Source: Anaerolineales bacterium (lineage in GTDB: Bacteria; Chloroflexota; Anaerolineae; Aggregatilineales; J027). From it: 64,000 bases of DNA. Each line of letters opens with the position of its first letter. Within the stretch, counting starts at the first letter, position 1. Made by a program: the position numbers and the translations under genes. Of the stretch, positions 35,205-43,695 are shown piece by piece. A model generated the notes under the pieces. That model was not told where the DNA came from, ran no database searches, and worked only from the letters and a program-made list of their open reading frames with translations. The stretch is from positions 992,001 through 1,056,000 of the forward strand of contig JACKCI010000001.1 of NCBI GenBank assembly GCA_020634155.1. The letters are read 5' to 3'.

Positions 35205-36710
35205 TTACGGGCTGTCAAACGCCCACACCCAAAGATTACTATAGCTGCAACTCCCAACGCCAGCGGCATAGTTGAGAAGGGTAGCGCCGATTTCTCCAAT
35301 TGTCGGTGGCGCAAAAGTGGACGCGAAGAACTCACCATTCACATACAAAGCCGCCCACTCACCGTCCAAAATAGCAATCAAACGTGTAGCGCCATCCGAG
35401 ACAGGTTCTAGTGGCGTTGGCACCGTATCATAAGCGTTGAATTGGAGAATACCATCCCGCACCCGCACCAGAGCCGCCCCGCCTGCTGTATCCGCGTAGG
35501 CAATCAACTGGTTAGCATCGTTGGTATGTCGTAGGGCAACCCCACACCCAATGTCTCCGCCTGCGGGGAATGTGACATCAACCCCTACCACATAGTTGTA
35601 ACCCGCTTCATTGCTCTGGGTATAGAAGCGGTTCTGCTGTGGATTAATTTGATAACCCGTCTCATTAATAAACAGGGTTCGACGCCCTTCCGTTGTAATC
35701 ATGCCAAGTTCACTGAATTCAGCCGTAATATCTTCTGGACGCCCTGAGCGCCAATTTGTCAATGTGCTGGGGTAAGCAGGTTCAGGGCTGGCCTCTGGAA
35801 CCGTAAGCAAGATATTATCCACTTGGGCAAGGGCCGCTAATTGGCTGCCATAAATGTGGAAGCCCCACAGCCCTGTCAGCGCATCACTAACCGGAATTTC
35901 GGCTAACAAGGCCCCATTGAGAAAAAGCTTAAGTATGTTACCCTCAGCCCATACTCCCAATGCAAAACGCTCGGCAGGCAATTGAGTATCAGCGGTGGGC
36001 GGTTGTACGGTCTCTTGCACACCCCCCTGTTGACGCAGTAGCGACCATGTACCATTAGGGCTGACCGCGAAATAGTAGCCATCGCCGTTAGTCGTTGCCC
36101 AAAAAAACAGGCCTACGCTGGCGTTGTTATCGCCCGATACCCACTGAAAATCTGCCTGTAGATAGAAATCATCAATCGCTACCTGTCCTGCGGGGATACT
36201 GGTTAAGCGCCGTCCCACCAATCCCTCGGTACTGAGCAGCAAGGTATCCTGTTGTTGCTTGGCGTATGGCCCTACCCAGCGCGAGGCATTGCCCACAAAC
36301 GATTCGCTTTCCCAGACATGGGCATAACCGGGAACCAGCCACAAGCGATAATCCCCACTGCCTGCATAGCTCCCCACCCGAATGCCATAGGTGATATTCT
36401 GTTGAAAAGGAACAGCTTGCACAGCGGCATCAAAGACCTTACCCGTGATATGGTCATCGTTTTGGGCAATAATCGCACCATTGGGGTCATAGATGGCAAT
36501 GGTGGGGTCAAGGTCGTCCGCAATACGCTGTACAATCACATTAAGGGATTGGTTTTGGGTCGGCGTGAATTGCCATTCTTGCGTTTGGGTAGCACTGACC
36601 GACCCCGTAACCGATGCCCCAACGCTAATTGTGGGGTTTTGGGCCTGCGTTGAACCTGCTAGACTGATGGACATCATGATAATGAGTAGTGCAAGCATGA
36701 AACGATTCAT
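35205..36710 (-). CDS. secreted PPC/LamG-like carbohydrate- or surface-binding protein
   Basis: The 501-aa product has a signal peptide (cleavage near STQAQN). The first mature region (about 25-130) resembles a bacterial pre-peptidase C-terminal (PPC) beta domain: VQRIADDLDPTIAIYDPNG and YGIRVGSYAGSGDYRL. Two jelly-roll (concanavalin/DUF1080-like) regions follow, each with a FALGVWAEGNILKLFLNG-like or LIAILDGEWAALYVNGEFFA strand. No catalytic residues are evident. ATG 36710 has AAGGA eight bases upstream. The gene starts head-to-head with a lipoprotein gene, overlapping it by 14 nt. Confidence 0.78.
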   Translation of the reverse strand: MNRFMLALLIIMMSISLAGSTQAQNPTISVGASVTGSVSATQTQEWQFTPTQNQSLNVIVQRIADDLDPTIAIYDPNGAIIAQNDDHITGKVFDAAVQAVPFQQNITYGIRVGSYAGSGDYRLWLVPGYAHVWESESFVGNASRWVGPYAKQQQDTLLLSTEGLVGRRLTSIPAGQVAIDDFYLQADFQWVSGDNNASVGLFFWATTNGDGYYFAVSPNGTWSLLRQQGGVQETVQPPTADTQLPAERFALGVWAEGNILKLFLNGALLAEIPVSDALTGLWGFHIYGSQLAALAQVDNILLTVPEASPEPAYPSTLTNWRSGRPEDITAEFSELGMITTEGRRTLFINETGYQINPQQNRFYTQSNEAGYNYVVGVDVTFPAGGDIGCGVALRHTNDANQLIAYADTAGGAALVRVRDGILQFNAYDTVPTPLEPVSDGATRLIAILDGEWAALYVNGEFFASTFAPPTIGEIGATLLNYAAGVGSCSYSNLWVWAFDSP

Positions 36711-37116
36711 GGTAATGATCCTTTTCGTGGTGGGGTGCCAGACCACGACAACACCAACACCCCACCCATTACCGCCGCGTGTGTTGGTTCTGACACCAGA
36801 GCAATATACCTTCGGGCAAGGCACCACCATCCACAAACTCATTGAGGCAGCGGGTGGCGTGAATGCGGCGGCAACCCTTAACGGCTATCAACAAATGAAT
36901 GATAGTCAGATTATACAACTGAAGCCGGATATTATCTTATTTTCGAGTACGTGGGACTCTGCTAGTATTGACTATTGGCAACAAGCCCCAGTCTATGCAG
37001 AATTGCCAGCGATACGCCACGCCCGTTTGTATCAACTGGATTTTTCGCTGGCAGAAGCCGATTTGCAGGCGCACTACTCAGCACGACTCGCCACAATGCA
37101 AACACTCGTCCGCTAA
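36697..37116 (+). CDS. short BtuF/TroA-like binding lipoprotein (C-lobe only)
   Basis: The 139-aa protein has a short lipoprotein signal (ILFVVGC, Cys at about 14). The mature part is just the C-terminal lobe of an iron-siderophore/B12 binding protein: TTIHKLIEAAGGVNAAA, LKPDIILFSST and ELPAIRHARLYQLD. The usual family length is about 280 residues, so the N-lobe is missing. No transporter genes are nearby. The Shine-Dalgarno site is poor. The start overlaps the divergent gene by 14 nt. It may be a decayed or specialised half-protein. Confidence 0.7.
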   Translation: MKRFMVMILFVVGCQTTTTPTPHPLPPRVLVLTPEQYTFGQGTTIHKLIEAAGGVNAAATLNGYQQMNDSQIIQLKPDIILFSSTWDSASIDYWQQAPVYAELPAIRHARLYQLDFSLAEADLQAHYSARLATMQTLVR

Positions 37117-37126
37117 AGGAGACTTA

Positions 37127-37510
37127 ATGATTGCATATCTAAAACCCCTCAGTTTGTTTATCCTCGTCACATTGTTTGTCGCTGGATGCAGCGTCACCGA
37201 TGATTCGACATCTGAGCGCACCCCTATTGAGATGGCAGAGCGCAGCTTATTGTTATTCAACCGTCGCCAACTCGTCGGCCTTGATGAGCTACTCTGCGGA
37301 CGCGACACCGAAACACTGTTTTATGCTCTCCCCGCCGACCTGCGTTATCGGGATATAAGCTGCACCGAAGAATCTGATCGCGTGACTTGTGTTGTGGATG
37401 CTGAAATCGGTGGGATTATTGTTGATGTAGGTCAAGAAATCAGTTTTGGCATCATTGACAACAAGCTATGCCAACTCCAACTCCCCAACTCAACTATAGC
37501 ACTTGAGTAG
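37127..37510 (+). CDS. small four-cysteine lipoprotein
   Basis: This 127-aa product has a lipoprotein signal (TLFVAGC). The mature protein of about 105 residues has four cysteines, with DELLCG, ISCTEESDRVTC and NKLCQLQLP motifs that parallel the 116-aa lipoprotein at 53138. AAAGGAGA precedes the ATG, 10 nt after the half-BtuF gene. Function is unknown. The form recalls small secreted DUF4878-like domains, but I cannot assign it. Confidence 0.75.
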   Translation: MIAYLKPLSLFILVTLFVAGCSVTDDSTSERTPIEMAERSLLLFNRRQLVGLDELLCGRDTETLFYALPADLRYRDISCTEESDRVTCVVDAEIGGIIVDVGQEISFGIIDNKLCQLQLPNSTIALE

Positions 37511-37596
37511 GACACATAGGTATACTAGCGCCCACACGCAGGAACCCATTCTAGGCCTGCTGTATACCCACTTTACTCATTATCAAACTTAAGGGC

Positions 37597-37617
37597 AGGC
37601 GAATCGCTTCGATTCGG
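37597..37617 (+). promoter_or_regulatory. hairpin between Shine-Dalgarno and MFS start
   Basis: CGAATCG (37600-37606) and CGATTCG (37610-37616) form a 7-bp stem around a CTT loop. AAGGGCAGG just upstream is the only SD-like sequence for the ATG at 37623. Folding of the stem would bring the two to a normal distance. Confidence 0.4.
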
Positions 37618-37622
37618 CATAT

Positions 37623-38801
37623 ATGACATCAACAGGGCTTAACAACCGCCGTCCAGTCACATGGTTAGCGTTGGCACACTTTGCCAATGACTTCTTTTCA
37701 GGCATTCTGGGTTTGCTGCTTGCCGCTCAAGCTGACCAAATAGGCTTGAGCAAAACACAGATTGGCATTGCATCGGGTCTCTATTTGTCGGTCTCTATCG
37801 CCCAACCCATGTTCGGGTGGATTACCGACCGCACCCAGCGCCCCGCCATCATGATTACTGGCCCGGTATGGACAGCCCTCGGCATGATGCTCTGTGGACT
37901 CTCCACCAATTTCCCGATGTTGATTGCGGGGGTGCTGTTTGCGGGTGTTGGCAATGCCATGTTCCACCCCATCGCCTTGACCAGTGTCCGTGCCCTCGGC
38001 GGTTCACGCAAAGGCAAATCCGTCGCGGTGTTCATGTTAGGCGGCAATAGCGGTTTTGCGATTGCACCCTTTATCACCGGCTTTGTGTTAGAGGCAGCAG
38101 GGCCACGTGGCATCACCCCACTGGTTGCCATCAACTTCATTTTGGTACCCCTGATACTTTGGCGCTTGTCGGGTCAGCTGACACTTGAGGTTCCGCACCG
38201 CCAGCCGATACCAGCAGCAACCGAGGCCACCACCCGACGCTGGTACCAAGGAGCACTGATGGTGATAGGTGTTTACATGCTAGTTGTCTTGTTGCGGGGT
38301 CTGCTACATCAAGGGTTAGTGACCTATATGCCCGTTTATTTCAAAGAACAGGGCCGCGACCTCGAATTTGCGGGGATTGCGACTTCATTCCTGTTGGCCT
38401 TCGGTGCGGTAGGGTCCTATACAGGAGCATCGCTCTCCGATCGTTTTTCACGGTCGTTGTTGATTGCCCTCTCGTTGATACCTGCCACGCCCTTAGTGTT
38501 GCTGCTGATTCATGTTGATGGTGCATGGATATTCGCCCTCAATCTTGCGCTAGGCTTTCTATTGAGTGCGAGTTGGCCCATCTTGCTCCTCATGGGGCAA
38601 GAAATCTTTCCGGGAGGTGCCAATGGTGCCAGCGGCTTGGCCTTTGGCTGGGGCTTTATTTGTAGTGCGATGGGCAATTTCCTAACAGGCATTCTCGCCG
38701 ACGCCATTGGGCTGCAAAACACCTTCCAAGCATTGGCCTTCTTGCCCCTACCCGCAACAATTTTACTGTTACTGTTGCCACGCCATCAAAAAGGCGAGTA
38801 A
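37623..38801 (+). CDS. MFS transporter (fosmidomycin-resistance-like)
   Basis: The 392-aa protein has about 12 hydrophobic segments and the MFS motif GWITDRTQRP in loop 2-3. The N-terminal WLALAHFANDFFSGILGLLL and GNAMFHPIALTSVRAL with KGKSVAVFMLGGNSGFAIAP closely follow the Fsr subgroup of drug/fosmidomycin exporters. The substrate is not certain. Its 3' end overlaps the convergent SPFH-like gene by 16 nt. An unusual hairpin lies between its SD and its start. Confidence 0.9.
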   Translation: MTSTGLNNRRPVTWLALAHFANDFFSGILGLLLAAQADQIGLSKTQIGIASGLYLSVSIAQPMFGWITDRTQRPAIMITGPVWTALGMMLCGLSTNFPMLIAGVLFAGVGNAMFHPIALTSVRALGGSRKGKSVAVFMLGGNSGFAIAPFITGFVLEAAGPRGITPLVAINFILVPLILWRLSGQLTLEVPHRQPIPAATEATTRRWYQGALMVIGVYMLVVLLRGLLHQGLVTYMPVYFKEQGRDLEFAGIATSFLLAFGAVGSYTGASLSDRFSRSLLIALSLIPATPLVLLLIHVDGAWIFALNLALGFLLSASWPILLLMGQEIFPGGANGASGLAFGWGFICSAMGNFLTGILADAIGLQNTFQALAFLPLPATILLLLLPRHQKGE

Positions 38802-39838
38802 ATCCCTTTAGGGCCATCATCTTCGTCAGGATCGTTGGGGTCAATCACTTGGTAATACCCCTCCACGTATGATGAAGGTGATGGCGGGGTATAAGCCGTG
38901 CGCTCCGTTTCTTCAACCTCAGCATAAGTCGGCGGCTCGCTTGGTGGTGGTGCTTCCAGTTGGCGTGGTTTCTGGGCGCGGAGGGCTTGCAATACTCCGG
39001 CAATCTCACTAACATTCACCCGTGCAGTGCGTGTGTCGGGCAAACGCTCTAAAGCACGTTGGAGCAGCAACTCGTCGGTGGTCATCCCCATGTCATGCGC
39101 CACATCACGGATGAGTTGTAATGTGGAGAGTTCAGCGCGGGCCTTGGTACGCTTCACCAACAAATCAGCCGCCACCATCACATCGACAAAAGTGACCGCC
39201 GCATTGAGATACACTCCCTTTTCCGCCAACCATCCAAACTTGTCATTGATGGCAGCCTTAATCGAATCTTCCGTCTGACTCTCAACTACACGAGAGAATG
39301 AATCAAGGCCGCGCAGTTCTGCTTTGGCAATATCATCAAGGGTACCGCGTATCATCCCCATCAAGCCATCAGGGTACACATCCATCAGCCACCGTGCATT
39401 GGCATGACGGGCCTCATTGGGCAATATGTTGAAACTCACTCGCATGTGAATATCAAAGGTATCCAACAGGCGGTTTTGAGCTTGTGAATCATGCTTGACA
39501 AACATGGGATTGACCCGTAGCCAGCGCCGTGTTTGCTGAATAGGCTTAATCATAGTCGGGCCAGACTTCACATAACCGATGGTACGCCCATCCCACCCCA
39601 GCAAGACATACCATTCATCGGCCTCTCCTGTTAGGTAGACAGGCTTCAGACGAAAATTCCACGCCACTAAGCCAAAGCCTGCCAACACAATGCTTAGGAT
39701 ACGTACCAATGATAACAAGAAACCAGCAAAGAATAGGCTGCTCAATAGATAGACGGCAAAGGCCGCCACTAAAACCCCGCCTGTGATGGTACCAACTGTG
39801 CGGAGAAGATGACTCATGGGACTGTTAACTTCAGACAT
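38786..39838 (-). CDS. SPFH/Band 7-like membrane protein
   Basis: The 350-aa protein has two hydrophobic segments at about residues 10-60, then a region resembling an SPFH/Band 7 domain (about 75-250): VKSGPTMIKPIQQTRRWLRV, LDTFDIHMRVSFNI and YLNAAVTFVDVMVAADLLVKR. The C-terminus is acidic and proline-rich. SPFH proteins scaffold membrane microdomains, and that role is inferred. The start is chosen at ATG 39838, but an ATG at 39817 is also possible. It is divergent from an MBL-fold gene. Confidence 0.65.
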   Translation of the reverse strand: MSEVNSPMSHLLRTVGTITGGVLVAAFAVYLLSSLFFAGFLLSLVRILSIVLAGFGLVAWNFRLKPVYLTGEADEWYVLLGWDGRTIGYVKSGPTMIKPIQQTRRWLRVNPMFVKHDSQAQNRLLDTFDIHMRVSFNILPNEARHANARWLMDVYPDGLMGMIRGTLDDIAKAELRGLDSFSRVVESQTEDSIKAAINDKFGWLAEKGVYLNAAVTFVDVMVAADLLVKRTKARAELSTLQLIRDVAHDMGMTTDELLLQRALERLPDTRTARVNVSEIAGVLQALRAQKPRQLEAPPPSEPPTYAEVEETERTAYTPPSPSSYVEGYYQVIDPNDPDEDDGPKGIYSPF

Positions 39839-39892
39839 CAACACTCAAACCTGCTAAAATACGCTACGAATTCAATTGTACAAGGGGGTTTC

Positions 39893-40528
39893 ATGTCGAT
39901 ACAAGTCCATATGCTGGCGCTCGGTGCGCTACAAACCAACTGCTATATTGTAGCAGATACCCAAAGCCGTGAGGCTGTGATTATCGACCCTTCCGATGAA
40001 CCACAGGCTATACTCGCGCTTATTCAACGCGAAGGCTATACCGTCCGTGAGATATTGGCAACCCATACCCATTTTGACCATGTATTAGCAGCCCAACCCG
40101 TTAAGGCTGCTACGGGAGCGCCCTTCCGCCTTCATATGGAGGGGGTTCAACAATTAGCGCGTTCCCAGCAAATCGCCCAGATGTATGGCTTATCAGCACC
40201 CGAACCCGCCGAAGCTGACAGCTTTATCGCAGAAGGCGATGTCATTGAATTTGGGGCGGTGCGGCTTGAGACCATCTATACGCCGGGGCATTCGGTTGGG
40301 CATGTCAGCTTTGTGTTAGGCTCAGAAAAAGTCGTCTTTAGTGGCGATTGTCTCTTTCGGAATAGTATAGGACGCACTGACCTCCCCGGTGGAGACTACA
40401 ATACATTGATTGCCACCATCTATCAAAAACTCATTGTGCTAGGTGATGACTATATCGTCTATTCAGGACATGGCCCTCAAACCACGATTGGCTATGAGCG
40501 CCTACATAATCCTTTCTTATTGGGGTAG
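39893..40528 (+). CDS. MBL-fold metallohydrolase (glyoxalase II-like)
   Basis: This 211-aa cytoplasmic enzyme has the metallo-beta-lactamase metal motif THTHFDH, then TPGHSVGHVSFVL, FSGDCLF and the final SGHGPQTT. The order and length match hydroxyacylglutathione hydrolase-like MBL proteins that hydrolyse thioesters. AAGGGGG precedes ATG 39893. The ferredoxin-cyclase gene starts two bases after its stop codon, so they are probably cotranscribed. Confidence 0.93.
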   Translation: MSIQVHMLALGALQTNCYIVADTQSREAVIIDPSDEPQAILALIQREGYTVREILATHTHFDHVLAAQPVKAATGAPFRLHMEGVQQLARSQQIAQMYGLSAPEPAEADSFIAEGDVIEFGAVRLETIYTPGHSVGHVSFVLGSEKVVFSGDCLFRNSIGRTDLPGGDYNTLIATIYQKLIVLGDDYIVYSGHGPQTTIGYERLHNPFLLG

Positions 40529-40530
40529 CT

Positions 40531-41442
40531 ATGCCAATCATTCACTATATTCCTGATGATGTCGAAATTGAAGTCGAGGCGGGAACCACTATCCTGCAAG
40601 CCTCATGGCAGAGCAATATCCCCCACACCCACGTGTGTGGTGGCAATGCCCGTTGTTCAACCTGCCGTGTGATGATTATTGAGGGCAAAGACCACTGTCA
40701 GCCTCGCAATAGAGAAGAAGGCCTCTTGGCGCGGCGTTTAAGCTTTACACCCGACATCCGCCTTGCCTGCCAAACCCAAGTGACTGGTGATGTCACCATC
40801 CGACGCTTGGTACTTGACCAAGAGGACATCGACCTTGTAGCCCAGCCCGAACATGGCACCCGCGAAGACCATATCGGGGCCGAGCGCAAGGTGGCGATAT
40901 TATTCTCGGATATACGCAATTTCACCACTTTTGCGGAGGTGGTGCCTGCCTATGATGTGATTCACATTCTCAACCGCTACTTTTATGAGATGGATCATCT
41001 TGTTCAGGCCTATGGGGGCTATGTCGATAACCATATCGGCGATGGCATTATGGCCCTTTTTGGCGTGGAGGGTGAGCCAGATGCTGCCCTAAATGCAGTA
41101 CAGGCAGGCTTGGCAATGCTCGAAGCCGTTGAACGCTTCCGACCCTATGTGCAAGTCATGTACCCTTGGGATTTTCAGATCGGGATAGGGGTGCATTATG
41201 GAGAAGTCGTTATCGGCACATTGGGGGCCATCAACAAGAAGATGACGGCCATTGGCGATAGTGTCAACTTTGCCAGCCGTATCGAATCAGCAACCAAAGA
41301 CACGGGCGTACATTTCTTGATTTCAGAAGACACTTATTATGAGATTAAGGATAAGGCGCTGGAAGTCGAGCGTGTTCGACTACGTCTCAAAGGGAAGCGC
41401 GGCGAACACGCCCTGTATGCTGTCAAACAGTTGCGAGATTAG
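40531..41442 (+). CDS. [2Fe-2S] ferredoxin-class III nucleotide cyclase fusion
   Basis: The 303-aa protein has an N-terminal plant-type ferredoxin domain (about 1-90) with Cys36, Cys42, Cys45 and Cys80 in the C-x5-C-x2-C...C pattern. A class III cyclase domain follows (about 118-300), with metal Asp127 in ILFSDIRNF, Asp171 in GDGIMALF, and KMTAIGDSVNFASRIES carrying the base-recognition and transition-state Asn and Arg residues. It should make cAMP (or cGMP) in response to redox state. It overlaps the convergent Clp-like gene by 4 nt. Confidence 0.92.
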   Translation: MPIIHYIPDDVEIEVEAGTTILQASWQSNIPHTHVCGGNARCSTCRVMIIEGKDHCQPRNREEGLLARRLSFTPDIRLACQTQVTGDVTIRRLVLDQEDIDLVAQPEHGTREDHIGAERKVAILFSDIRNFTTFAEVVPAYDVIHILNRYFYEMDHLVQAYGGYVDNHIGDGIMALFGVEGEPDAALNAVQAGLAMLEAVERFRPYVQVMYPWDFQIGIGVHYGEVVIGTLGAINKKMTAIGDSVNFASRIESATKDTGVHFLISEDTYYEIKDKALEVERVRLRLKGKRGEHALYAVKQLRD

Positions 41443-43643
41443 CTGGTGCGGAATTCTAAGCCCTTAGTATCGGCGTCAATCTCAATCATGTCCGTATCAG
41501 CCGTCTTGCCGTGCAGCAGAAAATCGGCAAGGGGTTCGCGGATATTGCGCTGGATAATCCGCCGCAAGGGACGCGCCCCATATTCGGGCGTATCATTTTG
41601 ATCAAGCAACCACTGCTTGGCCTTGTCGGTAAAGGCGATATTCAAGCCCCGGTCAGCCCCAAGGCGGACTTCGCGTTGGAGCATCAGGTCAAGAATGTCG
41701 CGCAAGTTCTCGGTACTCAATTGATGGAAGATGGTAATGTCATCCAAACGGTTAAGGAACTCTGGACGGAAATGAGCGCGAACCTCGCCCAAGACTTCTT
41801 CCCGCACTTCATCGTCAATAATCGGAGTCTGCAAATGCTCGGCCCCAAGGTTGCTGGTCATAATCACCACCGCCTCGCTAAAAGTAGCCGTGCGGCCTTG
41901 GGCATCCGTCAAACGCCCTTCTTCTAAGACTTGCAACAAAATATCAACAATGCGCGAGTGGGCCTTTTCGACCTCATCGAACAACACCACAATATAAGGC
42001 TGCTCTAACACACGGTCAGTCAATTGACCACCGCCTTCATAACCGACATAGCCGGGCGGCGCACCAATCAAGCGGCTGACGGTGTTTTCTTCCATATACT
42101 CCGACATATCAAGTTGGAGCATGGCATTCTCGCTGCCAAACATAAACTCCGCCAGAGCCTTTGCCAATTCGGTCTTGCCTACCCCACTAGGGCCAAGGAA
42201 TAAGAACGAGCCAATGGGACGCTTGGGATCTTTGAGGCCGACACGGGCGGTCTTGACGGCACGGCTGACGGCCACCACCGCCTCGTCTTGTCCGACAATG
42301 CGCTCATGCAGGTGTTCAACCATACGGGCGTATTTGTTGCGCTCATCTTGGTCGAGCTTGCTGACCGGAATACCTGTCATCTGGGCCGTTGCGAGGGTGA
42401 CATCCTCAGCATCCAGCGTGTCGTCGGGGAGTTCAGGCTTAAAGGCAAGCTGGGCCTGCTGGTTCATGCGTACCAAGGCCGCCGCCCGATGCAGCAAATG
42501 GGAAGCACTCAAGGGTAAAGGCATGGTGCCAATGTAGCGTTTAGCAAGTTTGGCGGCTGCCACAATCGCGTCACGGTGGACATCAATGTCATAATCAGCA
42601 GCAATATGGGGTCGCATCACCTCTAAAATTTCAATCGCTTCGGCCTCAGTTGGCTCATCCACGCGCAGTAATTGGGCATGCTCGCCAATAGCATTGACCT
42701 TGCTCACCCGTCCATCCCATTCGCTCTGGTTGGTGGTGCCAATAATCACAGGGTCATAACTGAGGAAAGCTTTTTGCAAATTTTGGCCTGCCTTGGGAAA
42801 TTCAGCCTTAGCGGGGCCACCAAAAAAGCGATGGATATGCGGCACAAACAGCACCCCACCCTTGGCGCTCATGATGGCACTTTGCATGGCCTCTACTGAA
42901 TTATCCAGCAACGCACGCTCGTCAATTTGGATAAACTTATCAATACCCTTTGGCCCTTTGCCCTCGGTAATCAGCAAAGCCAGCGAATAACCCAGCGCCC
43001 GCTTGCCGACCCCATCTGGCCCCAAGAGCATAATGTGGCGGTGAACAGCCTGCCCAATGATGTTGAGCATGTCACGTAACAGATTCTCACGGAAGAACAC
43101 CGCCCGCAAATCGCCAGAACGAGCCGCTGCTACATGGTCAACCAGAGTCGTGACTTCGCGCTTGCGGATGATGGTTGGCTCGGCCATTGAACGAAGGGCG
43201 CTCTCGGTAATGCCGTTTTGTTCCAACAGCAGACCCGTCCCCAGCCGTCGGTCGGTAAGGCTGGTCAGCAGATGGTCGGTGTCGATGTAAACTAGACCTT
43301 GGGCTTGAGCGACGCTGAGGGCTTCATCCAGTGCAATAATCATCTGACGGCTGATGGGGAACTTGGCTCCATTGGGGAGTAGATACTCAAGGTCGCCTGA
43401 CTTGTCATGGCGCGATTCCATTGCCAACCGCACCTGACGCTCTAGGCGGTCAAGGTCAGTACCGCGCCGCTCGGCAAAGCTTTGCAGCACCCGATAAGCC
43501 GCCACCTCCTTGGTTTGGAGCAAGACCAGCAACACCGCTTCAGGATAGATATTGCGCCGCATATAGCGACGGCTGACCTCAACGGATTCGTTCATCACTG
43601 CCGTCATTTCAGATGACAGCAAATTTGGATTCAATGACCCCAT
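41439..43643 (-). CDS. Clp/Hsp100-type AAA+ ATPase with degenerate D1
   Basis: The 734-aa protein has a diverged N-domain of Clp-N type repeats (about 1-150), a first AAA module and a second. D2 is intact: Walker A GPSGVGKTELAKAL, Walker B VVLFDEVEKAH and the MTSNLG sensor. D1 is not: Walker A is GPDGVGKRALG, and the expected DE is replaced in VLFVPHIHRF. No long M-domain is seen between them. It may be a regulatory or substrate-specific unfoldase rather than ClpB. The ATG has GGGAG eight bases upstream. Confidence 0.88.
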   Translation of the reverse strand: MGSLNPNLLSSEMTAVMNESVEVSRRYMRRNIYPEAVLLVLLQTKEVAAYRVLQSFAERRGTDLDRLERQVRLAMESRHDKSGDLEYLLPNGAKFPISRQMIIALDEALSVAQAQGLVYIDTDHLLTSLTDRRLGTGLLLEQNGITESALRSMAEPTIIRKREVTTLVDHVAAARSGDLRAVFFRENLLRDMLNIIGQAVHRHIMLLGPDGVGKRALGYSLALLITEGKGPKGIDKFIQIDERALLDNSVEAMQSAIMSAKGGVLFVPHIHRFFGGPAKAEFPKAGQNLQKAFLSYDPVIIGTTNQSEWDGRVSKVNAIGEHAQLLRVDEPTEAEAIEILEVMRPHIAADYDIDVHRDAIVAAAKLAKRYIGTMPLPLSASHLLHRAAALVRMNQQAQLAFKPELPDDTLDAEDVTLATAQMTGIPVSKLDQDERNKYARMVEHLHERIVGQDEAVVAVSRAVKTARVGLKDPKRPIGSFLFLGPSGVGKTELAKALAEFMFGSENAMLQLDMSEYMEENTVSRLIGAPPGYVGYEGGGQLTDRVLEQPYIVVLFDEVEKAHSRIVDILLQVLEEGRLTDAQGRTATFSEAVVIMTSNLGAEHLQTPIIDDEVREEVLGEVRAHFRPEFLNRLDDITIFHQLSTENLRDILDLMLQREVRLGADRGLNIAFTDKAKQWLLDQNDTPEYGARPLRRIIQRNIREPLADFLLHGKTADTDMIEIDADTKGLEFRTS

Positions 43644-43695
43644 AAATTCTACTCCCTATTCAACCGCCCAATGATAAACGGGGCAGGTATCAAAG

